From assembly GCA_900552235.1 (NCBI GenBank), contig URYZ01000019.1, positions 1 to 16,513 on the forward strand: DNA of 16,513 bases, in the 5' to 3' direction. A program made the position numbers and the translations under genes. Under the pieces are notes generated by a model. The model was not told the DNA's origin, searched no databases, and was given only the letters and a program-made list of their open reading frames with translations. The DNA comes from an uncultured Mycoplasmatota bacterium. Lineage in GTDB: Bacteria; Bacillota_I; Bacilli_A; RF39; UBA660. This document shows, piece by piece, positions 7,124 through 14,768 of the stretch (the first letter of the stretch is position 1; every line of letters starts with the position of its first letter).

Positions 7124-7157
7124 ACTTTAAAACTTAAAAAGTTTCTAAAGTGTTTTA
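7124..7157 (+). terminator. First of two tandem hairpins after the nuclease gene
   Basis: ACTTTA plus AAACTT (7124-7135) pair with AAGTTT plus TAAAGT (7139-7151) around an AAA loop, with one bulged C. GTTTTATA follows. The T-tract is modest. Confidence 0.55.
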
Positions 7158-7165
7158 TATAGATG

Positions 7166-7207
7166 GAGTTTGTGTAACTTATTTTTACATAAACTCTTTT
7201 TTATTTT
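7166..7207 (+). terminator. Strong terminator before pcrA
   Basis: A 12-bp stem (7166-7177 with 7185-7196, one G-U pair) around a 7-base loop is followed by TTTTTTATTTT. This separates the comEA-comEC-dinD-nuclease unit from pcrA. The 238-base gap 7037-7274 otherwise holds the first hairpin and the pcrA promoter, with no gene seen. Confidence 0.85.
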
Positions 7208-7237
7208 AAAAAAACAAAACAAATGTACTTAAATTCA

Positions 7238-7266
7238 TTGACTAATATTTTTATAATTGATATGAT
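7238..7266 (+). promoter_or_regulatory. Sigma-A promoter of pcrA
   Basis: TTGACT (7238-7243), a 17-base spacer and TATGAT (7261-7266) form a near-consensus promoter. Transcription would start at about 7273, which rules out the ATG at 7275 as an efficient start and supports ATG 7296. Confidence 0.75.
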
Positions 7267-7295
7267 TAATATGAATGAAAGTAAGAGGTATAAAA

Positions 7296-9383
7296 ATGAA
7301 TGAGATTTTAGAAAATTTAAATAAATGTCAAAAAGAAGCAGTAACATATAAAGATGGGCCTCTTTTAATTTTAGCAGGTGCAGGAAGTGGAAAAACCCGT
7401 GTTTTAACTACCCGTATAGCATATTTAATTAAAGAATGTAATGTTAGCCCTTATAATATTTTGGCGATTACATTTACTAATAAAGCGGCAAAAGAAATGA
7501 AAGAAAGAATAGAAAAATTAATAGGTAAGACAAACCTTATCGCGTCAACATTTCATTCTTTTGGGGTAAGGATTTTAAGAGAAAATTATGAAAAATTAGG
7601 ATTTACATCAAATTTTTCAATTATGGATAGTGATGATAGTTTAACCCTTATAAAAAAGATATTAAAAGATTTAGGTTATGATTCAAAAACATTTAGTCCT
7701 TATATGATAAGAAATAAAATATCAAGTTGTAAAAGTGAATTCGTTTTACCAGATGAATATAAAACTTATGTTAGAAATGAAGAAGATGATGTTGTTTTTA
7801 AAGTTTATAAAAAATATCAAGAACTATTAAAAAAGAATAATTCAGTTGATTTTGATGATTTGCTTATTTTACCTATAAAACTATTTGATGAAAATAAAGA
7901 TGTTTTAGAATATTATCAAGATAGATTTAAATATATTTTGATTGATGAATACCAAGATACAAATAAAGCTCAATATTTACTTGTAAAAATGATAAGTGCT
8001 AAAAATAAAAATATTTGTGTTGTTGGTGATGATTCTCAAAGTATATATAGTTTTAGAAATGCTGATTATCGAAATATTTTAAACTTTGAAAAAGATTATA
8101 AATCTTGTAAAGTTATAAAACTCGAACAAAATTATCGTTCTACTAAAACAATACTTAATGCTGCAAATGATGTTATTAAAAATAATGTTCATAAAAAAGA
8201 TAAAAATCTTTGGACTGAAAATGAAACAGGAGAAAAAATAAGTTATTATAGAAGTTATGATGAAGTGGATGAAGCGTTTTATTTAATAAGAAAAATAAAA
8301 GAGTTAATAAAAAATGGAGTAAACTATGCTGATATAGCAATTCTTTATAGAACTAATGCACAATCACGTGTTTTTGAAGAAAACTTATTAAAAGAAAATA
8401 TACCATATCGTATTGTAGGAAGCTTTTATTTTTATTCAAGAAAAGAAATAAAAGATTTAATAGCGTATTTAAGACTTATTCATAATCCTGACGATGATAT
8501 TAGTTTATTAAGAGTTATTAATACTCCTAAAAGAGGAATAGGATTAAAAAGCATTGCTAAATTAGAAAATATATCATCAACATATAATACAAGTATTTTT
8601 TCTTCGATAACAGAAGGTAAAGAATTAGAATTTAAAAATGTTATATTAGAATTACAACAAAAAGCAAGCGAGGTAACATTAACAGAACTTATTGATTTAG
8701 TTCTTGATAAAACAGGAATGAAAAAAGCTTTACAAGATGAAAAAACACTTGAAGCTGATATTAGACTTGAAAACTTAGAAGAATTTAAGTCAATTACAAA
8801 ATCATTTGAAGAAAAAGAAGGCATTATTTCTCTTGAAGATTTTTTACTTGAAATAGCGCTTGTTAGTGATAGTGAAGAATATAAAGATGATCCAAATAGG
8901 GTAACTTTAATGACCGTTCATAGTGTCAAGGGACTAGAATATCCATATGTGTTTATCGTAGGATTAGAAGAGGGCCTTTTTCCACATAGAAATTCTAGTT
9001 TTGAAAAAGAAGACTTAGAAGAAGAAAGAAGACTTATGTATGTTGCAATAACAAGAGCAAAGAAAAAACTTTATTTAACAAATGCTAAAAGAAGAATGAT
9101 ATATGGGCGAGAAGAAGTTAATATTCCAAGTAGATTTATTAATGAAATAAATGAAGATTTAATAAATGTTGAAAATGTTGATGAGAAAAAAATTGTTAAA
9201 AAAGAAAAAAATATTTATACTGAAGATATGATGTATTCTTATGGCGATAAAGTAATGCATGATAAATTTGGTTTAGGTGTAGTCGTAGGAATAAATAAAG
9301 ATCTTTTATCAGTTGCTTTTTCTAAAGAAATTGGTATAAAACAGTTTTTGAAAAATCATAAAAGTATTAAAAAGGTAGATTAA
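7296..9383 (+). CDS. pcrA: ATP-dependent DNA helicase PcrA (UvrD family)
   Basis: This is a superfamily 1 3'-5' helicase that acts in repair, replication-conflict removal and RecA clearance in Gram-positive bacteria. The 695 residues carry the full motif set: Walker A GAGSGKT (28-34), TFTNKAAKEM, FHSFG, DEYQD (217-221), GDDSQSIYSFRNAD, EQNYRST, LYRTNAQSR, TVHSVKGLEY, EEERRLMYVAITRA, and the small C-terminal GDKVMHDKFGLGVV element typical of PcrA and linked to RNA polymerase binding. AAGAGG sits 7 bases before ATG 7296. An upstream in-frame ATG (7275) lies on the predicted transcription start and has no binding site. It is the first gene of a likely operon with the nucleotidyltransferase and priA. 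The usual ligA partner is not visible here. Confidence 0.96.
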   Translation: MNEILENLNKCQKEAVTYKDGPLLILAGAGSGKTRVLTTRIAYLIKECNVSPYNILAITFTNKAAKEMKERIEKLIGKTNLIASTFHSFGVRILRENYEKLGFTSNFSIMDSDDSLTLIKKILKDLGYDSKTFSPYMIRNKISSCKSEFVLPDEYKTYVRNEEDDVVFKVYKKYQELLKKNNSVDFDDLLILPIKLFDENKDVLEYYQDRFKYILIDEYQDTNKAQYLLVKMISAKNKNICVVGDDSQSIYSFRNADYRNILNFEKDYKSCKVIKLEQNYRSTKTILNAANDVIKNNVHKKDKNLWTENETGEKISYYRSYDEVDEAFYLIRKIKELIKNGVNYADIAILYRTNAQSRVFEENLLKENIPYRIVGSFYFYSRKEIKDLIAYLRLIHNPDDDISLLRVINTPKRGIGLKSIAKLENISSTYNTSIFSSITEGKELEFKNVILELQQKASEVTLTELIDLVLDKTGMKKALQDEKTLEADIRLENLEEFKSITKSFEEKEGIISLEDFLLEIALVSDSEEYKDDPNRVTLMTVHSVKGLEYPYVFIVGLEEGLFPHRNSSFEKEDLEEERRLMYVAITRAKKKLYLTNAKRRMIYGREEVNIPSRFINEINEDLINVENVDEKKIVKKEKNIYTEDMMYSYGDKVMHDKFGLGVVVGINKDLLSVAFSKEIGIKQFLKNHKSIKKVD

Positions 9384-9425
9384 TTTTATTTAATATTTTA
9401 TAATATAAATATGGAGGAATTAAAA

Positions 9426-10328
9426 ATGAAAGATTTAACACTTGTAATAATGGCTGCTGGAATGGGAAGCAGATTTGGGGGATTAAAACAAATTGAACCA
9501 GTTGGTCCAAATGATGAATTTATTATTGATTATTCAATATATGATGCTAAAAAAGCAGGATTTAATAAAGTTGTATTTATTATTAAAAAGGAAAACTATG
9601 AAATATTTAAAGAAACAATAGGAAAAAGAGTTGAAGATAAGATAGAAGTTAAATATGCTTTTCAAGAATTAGATATGTTGCCAGATGGTTATTCATTACC
9701 TGAAAATAGAATAAAACCTTGGGGAACAGCACATGCGATTCTTTGTTGCAAGGATTTAGTAAATGGATGTTTTGCTGTTATTAATTCAGATGATTTTTAT
9801 GGTCAAGAATCATACAAAGTTTTGGCAGATTTTCTAAACAATAAAGCAAATGATAATCATTTTGCTATGGTTGGGTACAAAGTATCTAATACCTTAACAG
9901 CAAATGGTAGTGTAAAAAGAGGAATTTGTGAAGAAAAAGATAACTTTTTAACAAAAATAATTGAAAGTAAAGTGGAAAAAGTAAATAATGAAATAATGTG
10001 TTCTCCACTTGATGGTAGTTCTTCTTTCATTGTTCCTGATGATGAAGTAGTATCAATGAATATGTTTGGTTTTACAAGTAGTATATTTGATTATTTAGAA
10101 AAAGATTTTCCTAAATTTTTAGATGAGAATATATCTAATTTAACAAGTGAATACTTAATACCAGATGTCATATTTGATATGATTAAAAAAGAATTAATAA
10201 AGATGGAAGTTTTAAAAACTGATGCAAAATGGTATGGAGTTACATATAAAGAAGATAAAGAAGAAGTTGTTAATGCAATAAATGAAATGGTAAGAACAAA
10301 AAAATATAATAAAAATTTATGGGGATAA
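9426..10328 (+). CDS. Sugar-phosphate nucleotidyltransferase-family protein
   Basis: This is a 300-residue GT-A fold nucleotidyltransferase. It shows the NTP-binding loop AAGMGSRFGG (10-19) with the downstream KQ, PWGTAHA (98-104), which contacts the base in related enzymes, and NSDDFYG (120-126), which holds the metal-binding acidic pair. It belongs to a group of stand-alone nucleotidyltransferases common in gut Bacillota and Bacteroidota whose sugar substrate is not established, so no symbol is given. An in-frame ATG at 9411 overlaps the GGAGGA ribosome binding site, so ATG 9426 is the start. TATAAT at 9399-9404 could be a weak local promoter, but it has no good -35. pcrA ends 42 bases upstream, and priA starts 1 base after this gene ends, so co-transcription is likely. 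Confidence 0.85.
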   Translation: MKDLTLVIMAAGMGSRFGGLKQIEPVGPNDEFIIDYSIYDAKKAGFNKVVFIIKKENYEIFKETIGKRVEDKIEVKYAFQELDMLPDGYSLPENRIKPWGTAHAILCCKDLVNGCFAVINSDDFYGQESYKVLADFLNNKANDNHFAMVGYKVSNTLTANGSVKRGICEEKDNFLTKIIESKVEKVNNEIMCSPLDGSSSFIVPDDEVVSMNMFGFTSSIFDYLEKDFPKFLDENISNLTSEYLIPDVIFDMIKKELIKMEVLKTDAKWYGVTYKEDKEEVVNAINEMVRTKKYNKNLWG

Positions 10329-10329
10329 T

Positions 10330-12507
10330 ATGGTTTGTGAATGTTTAGTTGAATTAGAACATGTTTTTATAGATAAGACTTTTACATATAAAATTAGTAA
10401 GGAACAACTTCCCCTTTTAAAAGTAGGAATGAGGGTGGTTGTTCCTTTTGGCAAGCAAACACTCGAGGGATTTGTTTTAAAAATATATGAAAATAAGGAT
10501 GTTTCTTTAGAAAATAAATTAAAAGAAATTATATCAATTGTAGATACTTATCCAATATTAAATGAAGAACTATTAACATTAGGTAAATATATAAGTAAAA
10601 CTACATTATGTAGTTTAATGACTTCATATCAAGCTATGTTACCTAAAGCTTTAAAAGCTAAAAAGAAAGTTAATATGACACCTAAATATGATACTTATAT
10701 ATGTATTAATTATGGTATGTATAATAATGATATAAAATTTAATGCATCTCAAGAAAAAATACTTGAATTATTAAAAGAAAATAAAAAAGTAAAAAAAGAA
10801 GTTTTAAATAAAATATCGGTTTCAAGTGTTAATACTTTATTAAAAAAGAATATATTACTTGAAGAAAAAGAAGAAAATTATAGACATAATTTAATTAATG
10901 AAGAAAAAATAAAATTTAATTTAAATGAAGAACAACAAAAAGTTTATAAAGAAATTTTTAATTCTATTAATACTAATGAAACGTTTTTATTATATGGTGT
11001 AACAGGAAGTGGCAAAACTAATGTTTATATGAAAGTAATCGAAGACGTTATAAAAAATAACAAAACAGCAATTTTGCTTGTTCCAGAAATTAGTTTAACA
11101 CCACAAATAATAAAAAGATTTACATCATATTTTTCAAATATTGCTGTTTTACACAGTGGCCTTTCAGATGGAGAAAAGTATGATGAATGGCGTAAAATAA
11201 ATGAAGGTAAAGTAAATATTGTAATCGGAGCAAGAAGTGCGATATTTGCACCTCTTAAAAATATTGGGGTAATAATAATAGATGAAGAACATTCTCAAAC
11301 ATATAAACAAGAAAACAACCCTAGATATAATGCTATAGATATTGCTAAAGAAAGATGTAAATATCATAATTGTCCTCTTATTTTAGGAAGTGCAACACCA
11401 TCACTTGAATCTTTTGCTAGAGCAAATAAAAATGTTTATAAACTTTTGGAATTAAAAAATAGGTATAATAATAACACTATGCCAAAAGTAGACATTATTG
11501 ATATGAATAAAGAATTTAAAAAAGCAAGTGGTTATTTTTCTAATACTTTAATAGATCAGATTAAAGAAACTTTAGAAAGAAAAGAACAAGTAATTCTTTT
11601 TCTAAATAGAAGAGGTTATTCATCATTTTTAACATGTTCTTCATGTGGATATGTAGAGAAGTGTCCTAATTGTGATATTAGTTTAACTTATCATAAATCA
11701 TCAAATATGTTAAGATGTCATTATTGTGGTTATGCTACTAAAAGAAAAAAATTATGTCCAAAGTGCCAGGAAGAATTTAAAGATTATGGAATAGGAACAG
11801 AAAAAGTAGAAGAAGAGCTAAAAAGCTTGATAAAGGATGCAAAAATAATACGAATGGATGTTGATACTACAACCACTAAAAATGCTCATGCTAAAATAAT
11901 TAATTCATTTTTAGAAGAAAAATATAATATTTTAGTAGGAACACAAATGATAGCTAAGGGACTTGATTTTCCTAATGTAACTTTGGTAGGAGTTTTAAAT
12001 GCTGATATAGGACTAAATTTTCCTGATTTTAGAAGTAGTGAAACAACATTTAGTTTATTAAATCAAGTTCTTGGTAGAAGTGGAAGAGGAAATAAAGAAG
12101 GAAAAGTTTTAATTCAAACATTTAATCCAGAACATTATGCAATTGCTTATACTAAAAATCATGATTATTTAGGATTTTATAACGAAGAAATGAAAATAAG
12201 AAAGATTTTAAAATATCCACCATATTATTATATCTGTTCGATAAAAATAATTTCTAAAGATTATAATTTAGCTAGTAAAAGTAGTTATGATGTAGTAAAT
12301 TATTTAAAACAAAATATTAAAAATGAAATAATTTTAGGCCCAAGTGTATGTAATGTATTTAAACTTAATAATAATTATCGTTTTCAAATAATAATTAAAT
12401 ATAAAGATGTTAATAATATTTTAGAATATTTAACTAACATCGAACATCATTATTTTAATAAAAAAGATATTAAGGTTGAAATAGATTTTAATCCATTAAA
12501 ACTTTAA
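10330..12507 (+). CDS. priA: Primosomal protein N' (replication restart helicase PriA)
   Basis: PriA recognises stalled forks and D-loops and reloads the replicative helicase. The 725 residues include the N-terminal 3'-DNA-binding domain (about 1-105, with VGMRVVVPFG), Walker A GVTGSGKT (223-230), DEEH (318-321), GSATPSLE, eight zinc-binding cysteines in four CxxC pairs between about 436 and 479, and the helicase motifs VGTQMIAKGLDFPNVTLVGV and VLGRSGRG. All catalytic motifs are intact and the length is normal. GGGGA lies 4 bases before the ATG and overlaps the end of the nucleotidyltransferase gene, implying coupled translation. The usual coaBC, def, fmt or rpoZ neighbours of priA are not adjacent; def is about 10 kb away. 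Confidence 0.96.
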   Translation: MVCECLVELEHVFIDKTFTYKISKEQLPLLKVGMRVVVPFGKQTLEGFVLKIYENKDVSLENKLKEIISIVDTYPILNEELLTLGKYISKTTLCSLMTSYQAMLPKALKAKKKVNMTPKYDTYICINYGMYNNDIKFNASQEKILELLKENKKVKKEVLNKISVSSVNTLLKKNILLEEKEENYRHNLINEEKIKFNLNEEQQKVYKEIFNSINTNETFLLYGVTGSGKTNVYMKVIEDVIKNNKTAILLVPEISLTPQIIKRFTSYFSNIAVLHSGLSDGEKYDEWRKINEGKVNIVIGARSAIFAPLKNIGVIIIDEEHSQTYKQENNPRYNAIDIAKERCKYHNCPLILGSATPSLESFARANKNVYKLLELKNRYNNNTMPKVDIIDMNKEFKKASGYFSNTLIDQIKETLERKEQVILFLNRRGYSSFLTCSSCGYVEKCPNCDISLTYHKSSNMLRCHYCGYATKRKKLCPKCQEEFKDYGIGTEKVEEELKSLIKDAKIIRMDVDTTTTKNAHAKIINSFLEEKYNILVGTQMIAKGLDFPNVTLVGVLNADIGLNFPDFRSSETTFSLLNQVLGRSGRGNKEGKVLIQTFNPEHYAIAYTKNHDYLGFYNEEMKIRKILKYPPYYYICSIKIISKDYNLASKSSYDVVNYLKQNIKNEIILGPSVCNVFKLNNNYRFQIIIKYKDVNNILEYLTNIEHHYFNKKDIKVEIDFNPLKL

Positions 12508-12515
12508 TTTTTTTT
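12495..12515 (+). terminator. Weak terminator-like element after priA
   Basis: ATTAA (12495-12499) and TTAAT (12504-12508) form a 5-bp AU stem over the stop codon, followed by eight T. The stem is weak and the call rests mostly on the T-run. Confidence 0.3.
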
Positions 12516-12527
12516 ATTAAATAACAA

Positions 12528-12538
12528 AAGTGACACTT
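12528..12538. promoter_or_regulatory. Palindromic candidate operator of the toxin-antitoxin unit
   Basis: AAGTG-A-CACTT is a perfect palindrome that overlaps the -35 box, and TGACAC is directly repeated (12531-12536 and 12538-12543 with a T between). Its position fits autorepression by the HTH antitoxin encoded downstream. This is inference. Confidence 0.45.
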
Positions 12539-12565
12539 GACACCAAAGTAATAATTATCTATAAT
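12537..12565 (+). promoter_or_regulatory. Perfect-consensus sigma-A promoter of toxin-antitoxin unit
   Basis: TTGACA (12537-12542), a 17-base spacer and TATAAT (12560-12565) match the consensus at every position. Transcription would start near 12572, giving a leader of about 23 bases with AAAGGAGG before the ATG at 12595. Such a strong promoter normally implies repression. Confidence 0.85.
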
Positions 12566-12594
12566 ATATTTAGTGCAGTATTAAAGGAGGCAGG

Positions 12595-12953
12595 ATGTTA
12601 AGTTTACTAGATAAATTATCAGTAAAAGATTTTTTAATTATTTGTAAAAAAGAGATAAAAAAAGTAATTGTTATTTTGTGGCGGATAGAATGTTAAAGGT
12701 AAATAATACATATAAAAATGCTAAGCAATTATTGATTGATATAGGAATAATGAAAATAAATCAAATATGGGAACACATTTTAACTTTAAATGTTAGTGAT
12801 TGTGTAAAAGTTGATTTTGATTATGAAAAAAGAAGAGATACTAATAGTGAAATATTTGTTTTTAAGAAAATGATAAATAATAAAAATGTATACATTAAAT
12901 TAACAATGAATGAAAAAGGTATTATCTGTATATCTTTTCATGAAAGTTATTAG
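12595..12953 (+). pseudogene. MqsR-like toxin, reading frame disrupted at an A7 tract
   Basis: The frame from ATG 12595, with AGGAGG 4 bases upstream, reads 33 residues and stops at 12696. The -1 frame, entered at the A7 tract 12657-12663, continues through SNCYFVADRM to VYIKLTMNEKGIICISFHES and stops at 12953. The joined 119-residue product looks like one MqsR-family mRNA-interferase toxin; the C-terminal VYIKLT...ISFHE stretch parallels VYLKIT...VSFKE of E. coli MqsR. Eight A would give an open frame. A-AAA-AAA-G is also a classical -1 ribosomal slippery heptamer in the correct phase. Without a shift, only the fragment from GTG 12678 or ATG 12690 could be made, with weak binding sites. The antitoxin follows 17 bases later. 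Family call is moderate; the frame break is clear. Confidence 0.7.
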
Positions 12954-12970
12954 ATTTAGAGGTGAAAGAA

Positions 12971-13891
12971 ATGAAAAAAGAAAGTTATTGTTATTATTGT
13001 AATAAGGATGTAATTTTTAAAGTTAAATTTAAAACTAATAATTATGTTGTAAATTCAAAACAAATAAAAGTAAAAGAAAAAATATATTTTTGTCCTTTTT
13101 GTAATCATGAATTAATAAATGATACTTTGGATGATTCTTTATATTTAATTTATAATGAATATTTACGTCTTGAAGGATTAAGTTTTGAAAAAATAAAAAA
13201 AATAAGAAAATATTATAATTTATCTCAAGAATTATTTGGTAAGGCGCTTGGTATATCAAAAAGAACTATTATAAGGTATGAAAATGCCGATATTTTACCT
13301 AATAAAAAAAACATTATGATTTATCAAAAAATTGATAATAATAAAGATGAATTTGTAAGTTATTTGAAAGAAAATAAAAAAAATATGGATGATGAAACTT
13401 ATTATAAAATTTATAATTTAATAAATCCTAATTTAGATATAAAAACGATAAATGCCTTTTTATATGTTTTAAGCAATAATTATTTATCCATAACACAAAT
13501 TATGAAAAATTTTTTTGCTATTGATTTTGAATGTTATAAAAAAACAAATAAACCTCTAACATGCTTAAAGTATGCCCATGGCGATTATGGGCCAATAATT
13601 GATAATAAAAATATGATAATAACATTTTTAATAAAGCAAAATTATATTGAAATGTTAAATAATGAAGATGACATTATTATTTTTAAATCTAATAATAATG
13701 CTGATATGTCTTTATTCAGTAAAGAAGAAATAGAAATTATGGATGAAGTAATAAAAAAATTAAAAAATAAAAGTTCAAGTAGTTTAACAAAATGGTCTCA
13801 CTATTTTACAGGATGGAAAAATACAAAAAATGGTGATCCAATAGATTATTCTTATGCTAAAGAATTTGAACTAAATAAAAATTGGAATTAA
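12971..13891 (+). CDS. MqsA/YgiT-like antitoxin with zinc finger, HTH and Panacea domain
   Basis: The 306-residue protein has three parts: an N-terminal CxxC...CxxC zinc-binding module (Cys 7, 10, 41, 44), an Xre-like helix-turn-helix (about 77-112, YYNLSQELFGKALGISKRTIIRYENADILP) as in MqsA/YgiT, and a C-terminal Panacea/SocA-like (DUF4065) domain (about 155-290, with YAHGDYGPI, FSKEEIEIMDEV and LTKWSH). The first two would bind the promoter; Panacea domains are recognised as hyperpromiscuous toxin-neutralising modules. AGAGGTG lies 6 bases before ATG 12971; an in-frame GTG at 12962 lies inside that site and is rejected. The gene follows the MqsR-like gene in the toxin-first order typical of mqsRA. 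Its end overlaps the convergent membrane-protein gene by 4 bases. The frame is intact. Confidence 0.85.
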   Translation: MKKESYCYYCNKDVIFKVKFKTNNYVVNSKQIKVKEKIYFCPFCNHELINDTLDDSLYLIYNEYLRLEGLSFEKIKKIRKYYNLSQELFGKALGISKRTIIRYENADILPNKKNIMIYQKIDNNKDEFVSYLKENKKNMDDETYYKIYNLINPNLDIKTINAFLYVLSNNYLSITQIMKNFFAIDFECYKKTNKPLTCLKYAHGDYGPIIDNKNMIITFLIKQNYIEMLNNEDDIIIFKSNNNADMSLFSKEEIEIMDEVIKKLKNKSSSSLTKWSHYFTGWKNTKNGDPIDYSYAKEFELNKNWN

Positions 13892-14277
13892 ATAATAGGA
13901 TTTAGTTCTTGAGCTAGAGGGGATTTTTTACTTAGTTTTAAAGAATAGAAAATTATCAAACTAGCTATTAAAGTAAGAATTGATGCTATTTCTTGAAGAT
14001 TAAATGGTTTTATATCTTTACCTTTTATTTTAGCTATTTTTCTATTTTCATCACTAATATATAGGAAGATAAGTAATATAATTATGATTAAAATTCTATT
14101 AAAGTAACTTATATTATATGATTCTTCATCTGTTATTAGTGTTTTTTCATGTTTTAATACTTTTATATCATGGTGTGTTAAAAAAATTGCTATTAAAGAG
14201 ATAATAATAAATATTATCGAAGCAACTTGACTTATATATAATAATTGTAATTCATATTTTTCAGTATTATTGTTCAT
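13888..14277 (-). CDS. Small three-helix membrane protein of unknown function
   Basis: This 129-residue protein has three hydrophobic segments: about 15-33 (VASIIFIIISLIAIFL), about 61-77 (ILIIIILLIFLYIS) and about 98-112 (IASILTLIASLIIFYSL). Charged loops lie between, with TDEESYNISYFNRI before the second helix and RKIAKIKGKDIKPFNLQ before the third. I recognise no named family. No convincing ribosome binding site precedes ATG 14277. A TTGTCA/TATACT promoter lies upstream on this strand and overlaps the CIRCE element, so heat-shock co-regulation with hsp20 is possible. A second TATAAT (plus-strand 14284-14289) is placed as for a leaderless transcript. It converges on the antitoxin gene with a 4-base overlap and no terminator between them. 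Confidence 0.75.
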   Translation of the reverse strand: MNNNTEKYELQLLYISQVASIIFIIISLIAIFLTHHDIKVLKHEKTLITDEESYNISYFNRILIIIILLIFLYISDENRKIAKIKGKDIKPFNLQEIASILTLIASLIIFYSLKLSKKSPLAQELNPII

Positions 14278-14302
14278 ACTAAAATTATATGATAAAAAAA
14301 TC

Positions 14303-14330
14303 AGTATATTTTAGCACTTACACTTGACAA
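14303..14330 (-). promoter_or_regulatory. Divergent promoter for the membrane-protein gene
   Basis: Read on the minus strand: TTGTCA (plus positions 14325-14330), a 16-base spacer and TATACT (14303-14308). It overlaps the CIRCE element, and its -35 overlaps the -35 of the hsp20 promoter on the other strand. Confidence 0.55.
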
Positions 14331-14337
14331 ATGCTAA
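14311..14337. promoter_or_regulatory. CIRCE element (HrcA operator)
   Basis: TTAGCACTT (14311-14319), nine bases, AAATGCTAA (14329-14337). The known CIRCE consensus is TTAGCACTC-N9-GAGTGCTAA. Arm length and spacing are exact; the left arm differs at one position and the right arm at two. The outer repeat extends by flanking TT/AA. It covers the -35 of the hsp20 promoter, so HrcA binding should block transcription until heat stress. Confidence 0.88.
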
Positions 14338-14351
14338 AACAGTGGTATAAT
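14324..14351 (+). promoter_or_regulatory. Sigma-A promoter of hsp20
   Basis: TTGACA (14324-14329), a 16-base spacer ending in the extended TGG, and TATAAT (14346-14351). Both hexamers are consensus. The -35 lies inside the CIRCE element. Confidence 0.85.
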
Positions 14352-14375
14352 TATAATTGTTAGGAGGAATGAATT

Positions 14376-14768
14376 ATGAATATAGTACCAAGAAGATTCT
14401 TTTTAGATGATTTATTTAATGATTTTGATGAAGGAAGTATTAAACCTGTAAATATGAAATGTGATATTTACGAAAAAGAAGGTAATTATTGTATTGAAAT
14501 GGACTTACCAGGATATGATAAAAAGGATATAGATATTGATTTTGATAATAAATATCTTACAATAACTGCTTCAAAAAAAGAAGATGTAAATGATGAAGGA
14601 AAGAACTACATAAGAAGAGAAAGAAACTTTGGAAGTTATAAAAGACAATTTTATCTTGGAGATATAAATGAAGATGAAATTAAAGCAGAGTTTAATAATG
14701 GTATTCTAAAAGTTTTTGTTCCTAAAAAAGAAATCATAGACACTAAAAAGAAAATTGAAATAGACTAG
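14376..14768 (+). CDS. Small heat-shock protein Hsp20 (alpha-crystallin family)
   Basis: This is an ATP-independent holdase chaperone of 130 residues. The alpha-crystallin domain spans about 28-118: VNMKCDIYEKEGNYCIEMDLPGYDKKDI, LTITASKKED, RRERNFGSYKRQFYL and the hallmark FNNGILKVFVPKK. A short N-terminal arm (PRRFFLDDLFNDF) resembles the usual oligomerisation segment. AGGAGG lies 8 bases before the ATG. Promoter and CIRCE element place it under HrcA heat-shock repression, whereas Hsp18-type proteins in many relatives use CtsR or sigma-B. The gene is monocistronic, with a terminator over its stop codon. Confidence 0.95.
   Translation: MNIVPRRFFLDDLFNDFDEGSIKPVNMKCDIYEKEGNYCIEMDLPGYDKKDIDIDFDNKYLTITASKKEDVNDEGKNYIRRERNFGSYKRQFYLGDINEDEIKAEFNNGILKVFVPKKEIIDTKKKIEID

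Noticed and set aside
8480..8824. Minus-strand open frame of 114 codons inside pcrA
   Set aside because: Antisense to conserved helicase sequence, with a Ser/Leu/Phe-rich composition typical of reverse frames in AT-rich genes.
12595..12696. Independent 33-residue leader peptide before the toxin fragment
   Set aside because: The peptide and the following frame join into one toxin-like protein across the A7 tract, so a frame break explains both better than a separate peptide. The leader-peptide reading is not fully excluded.
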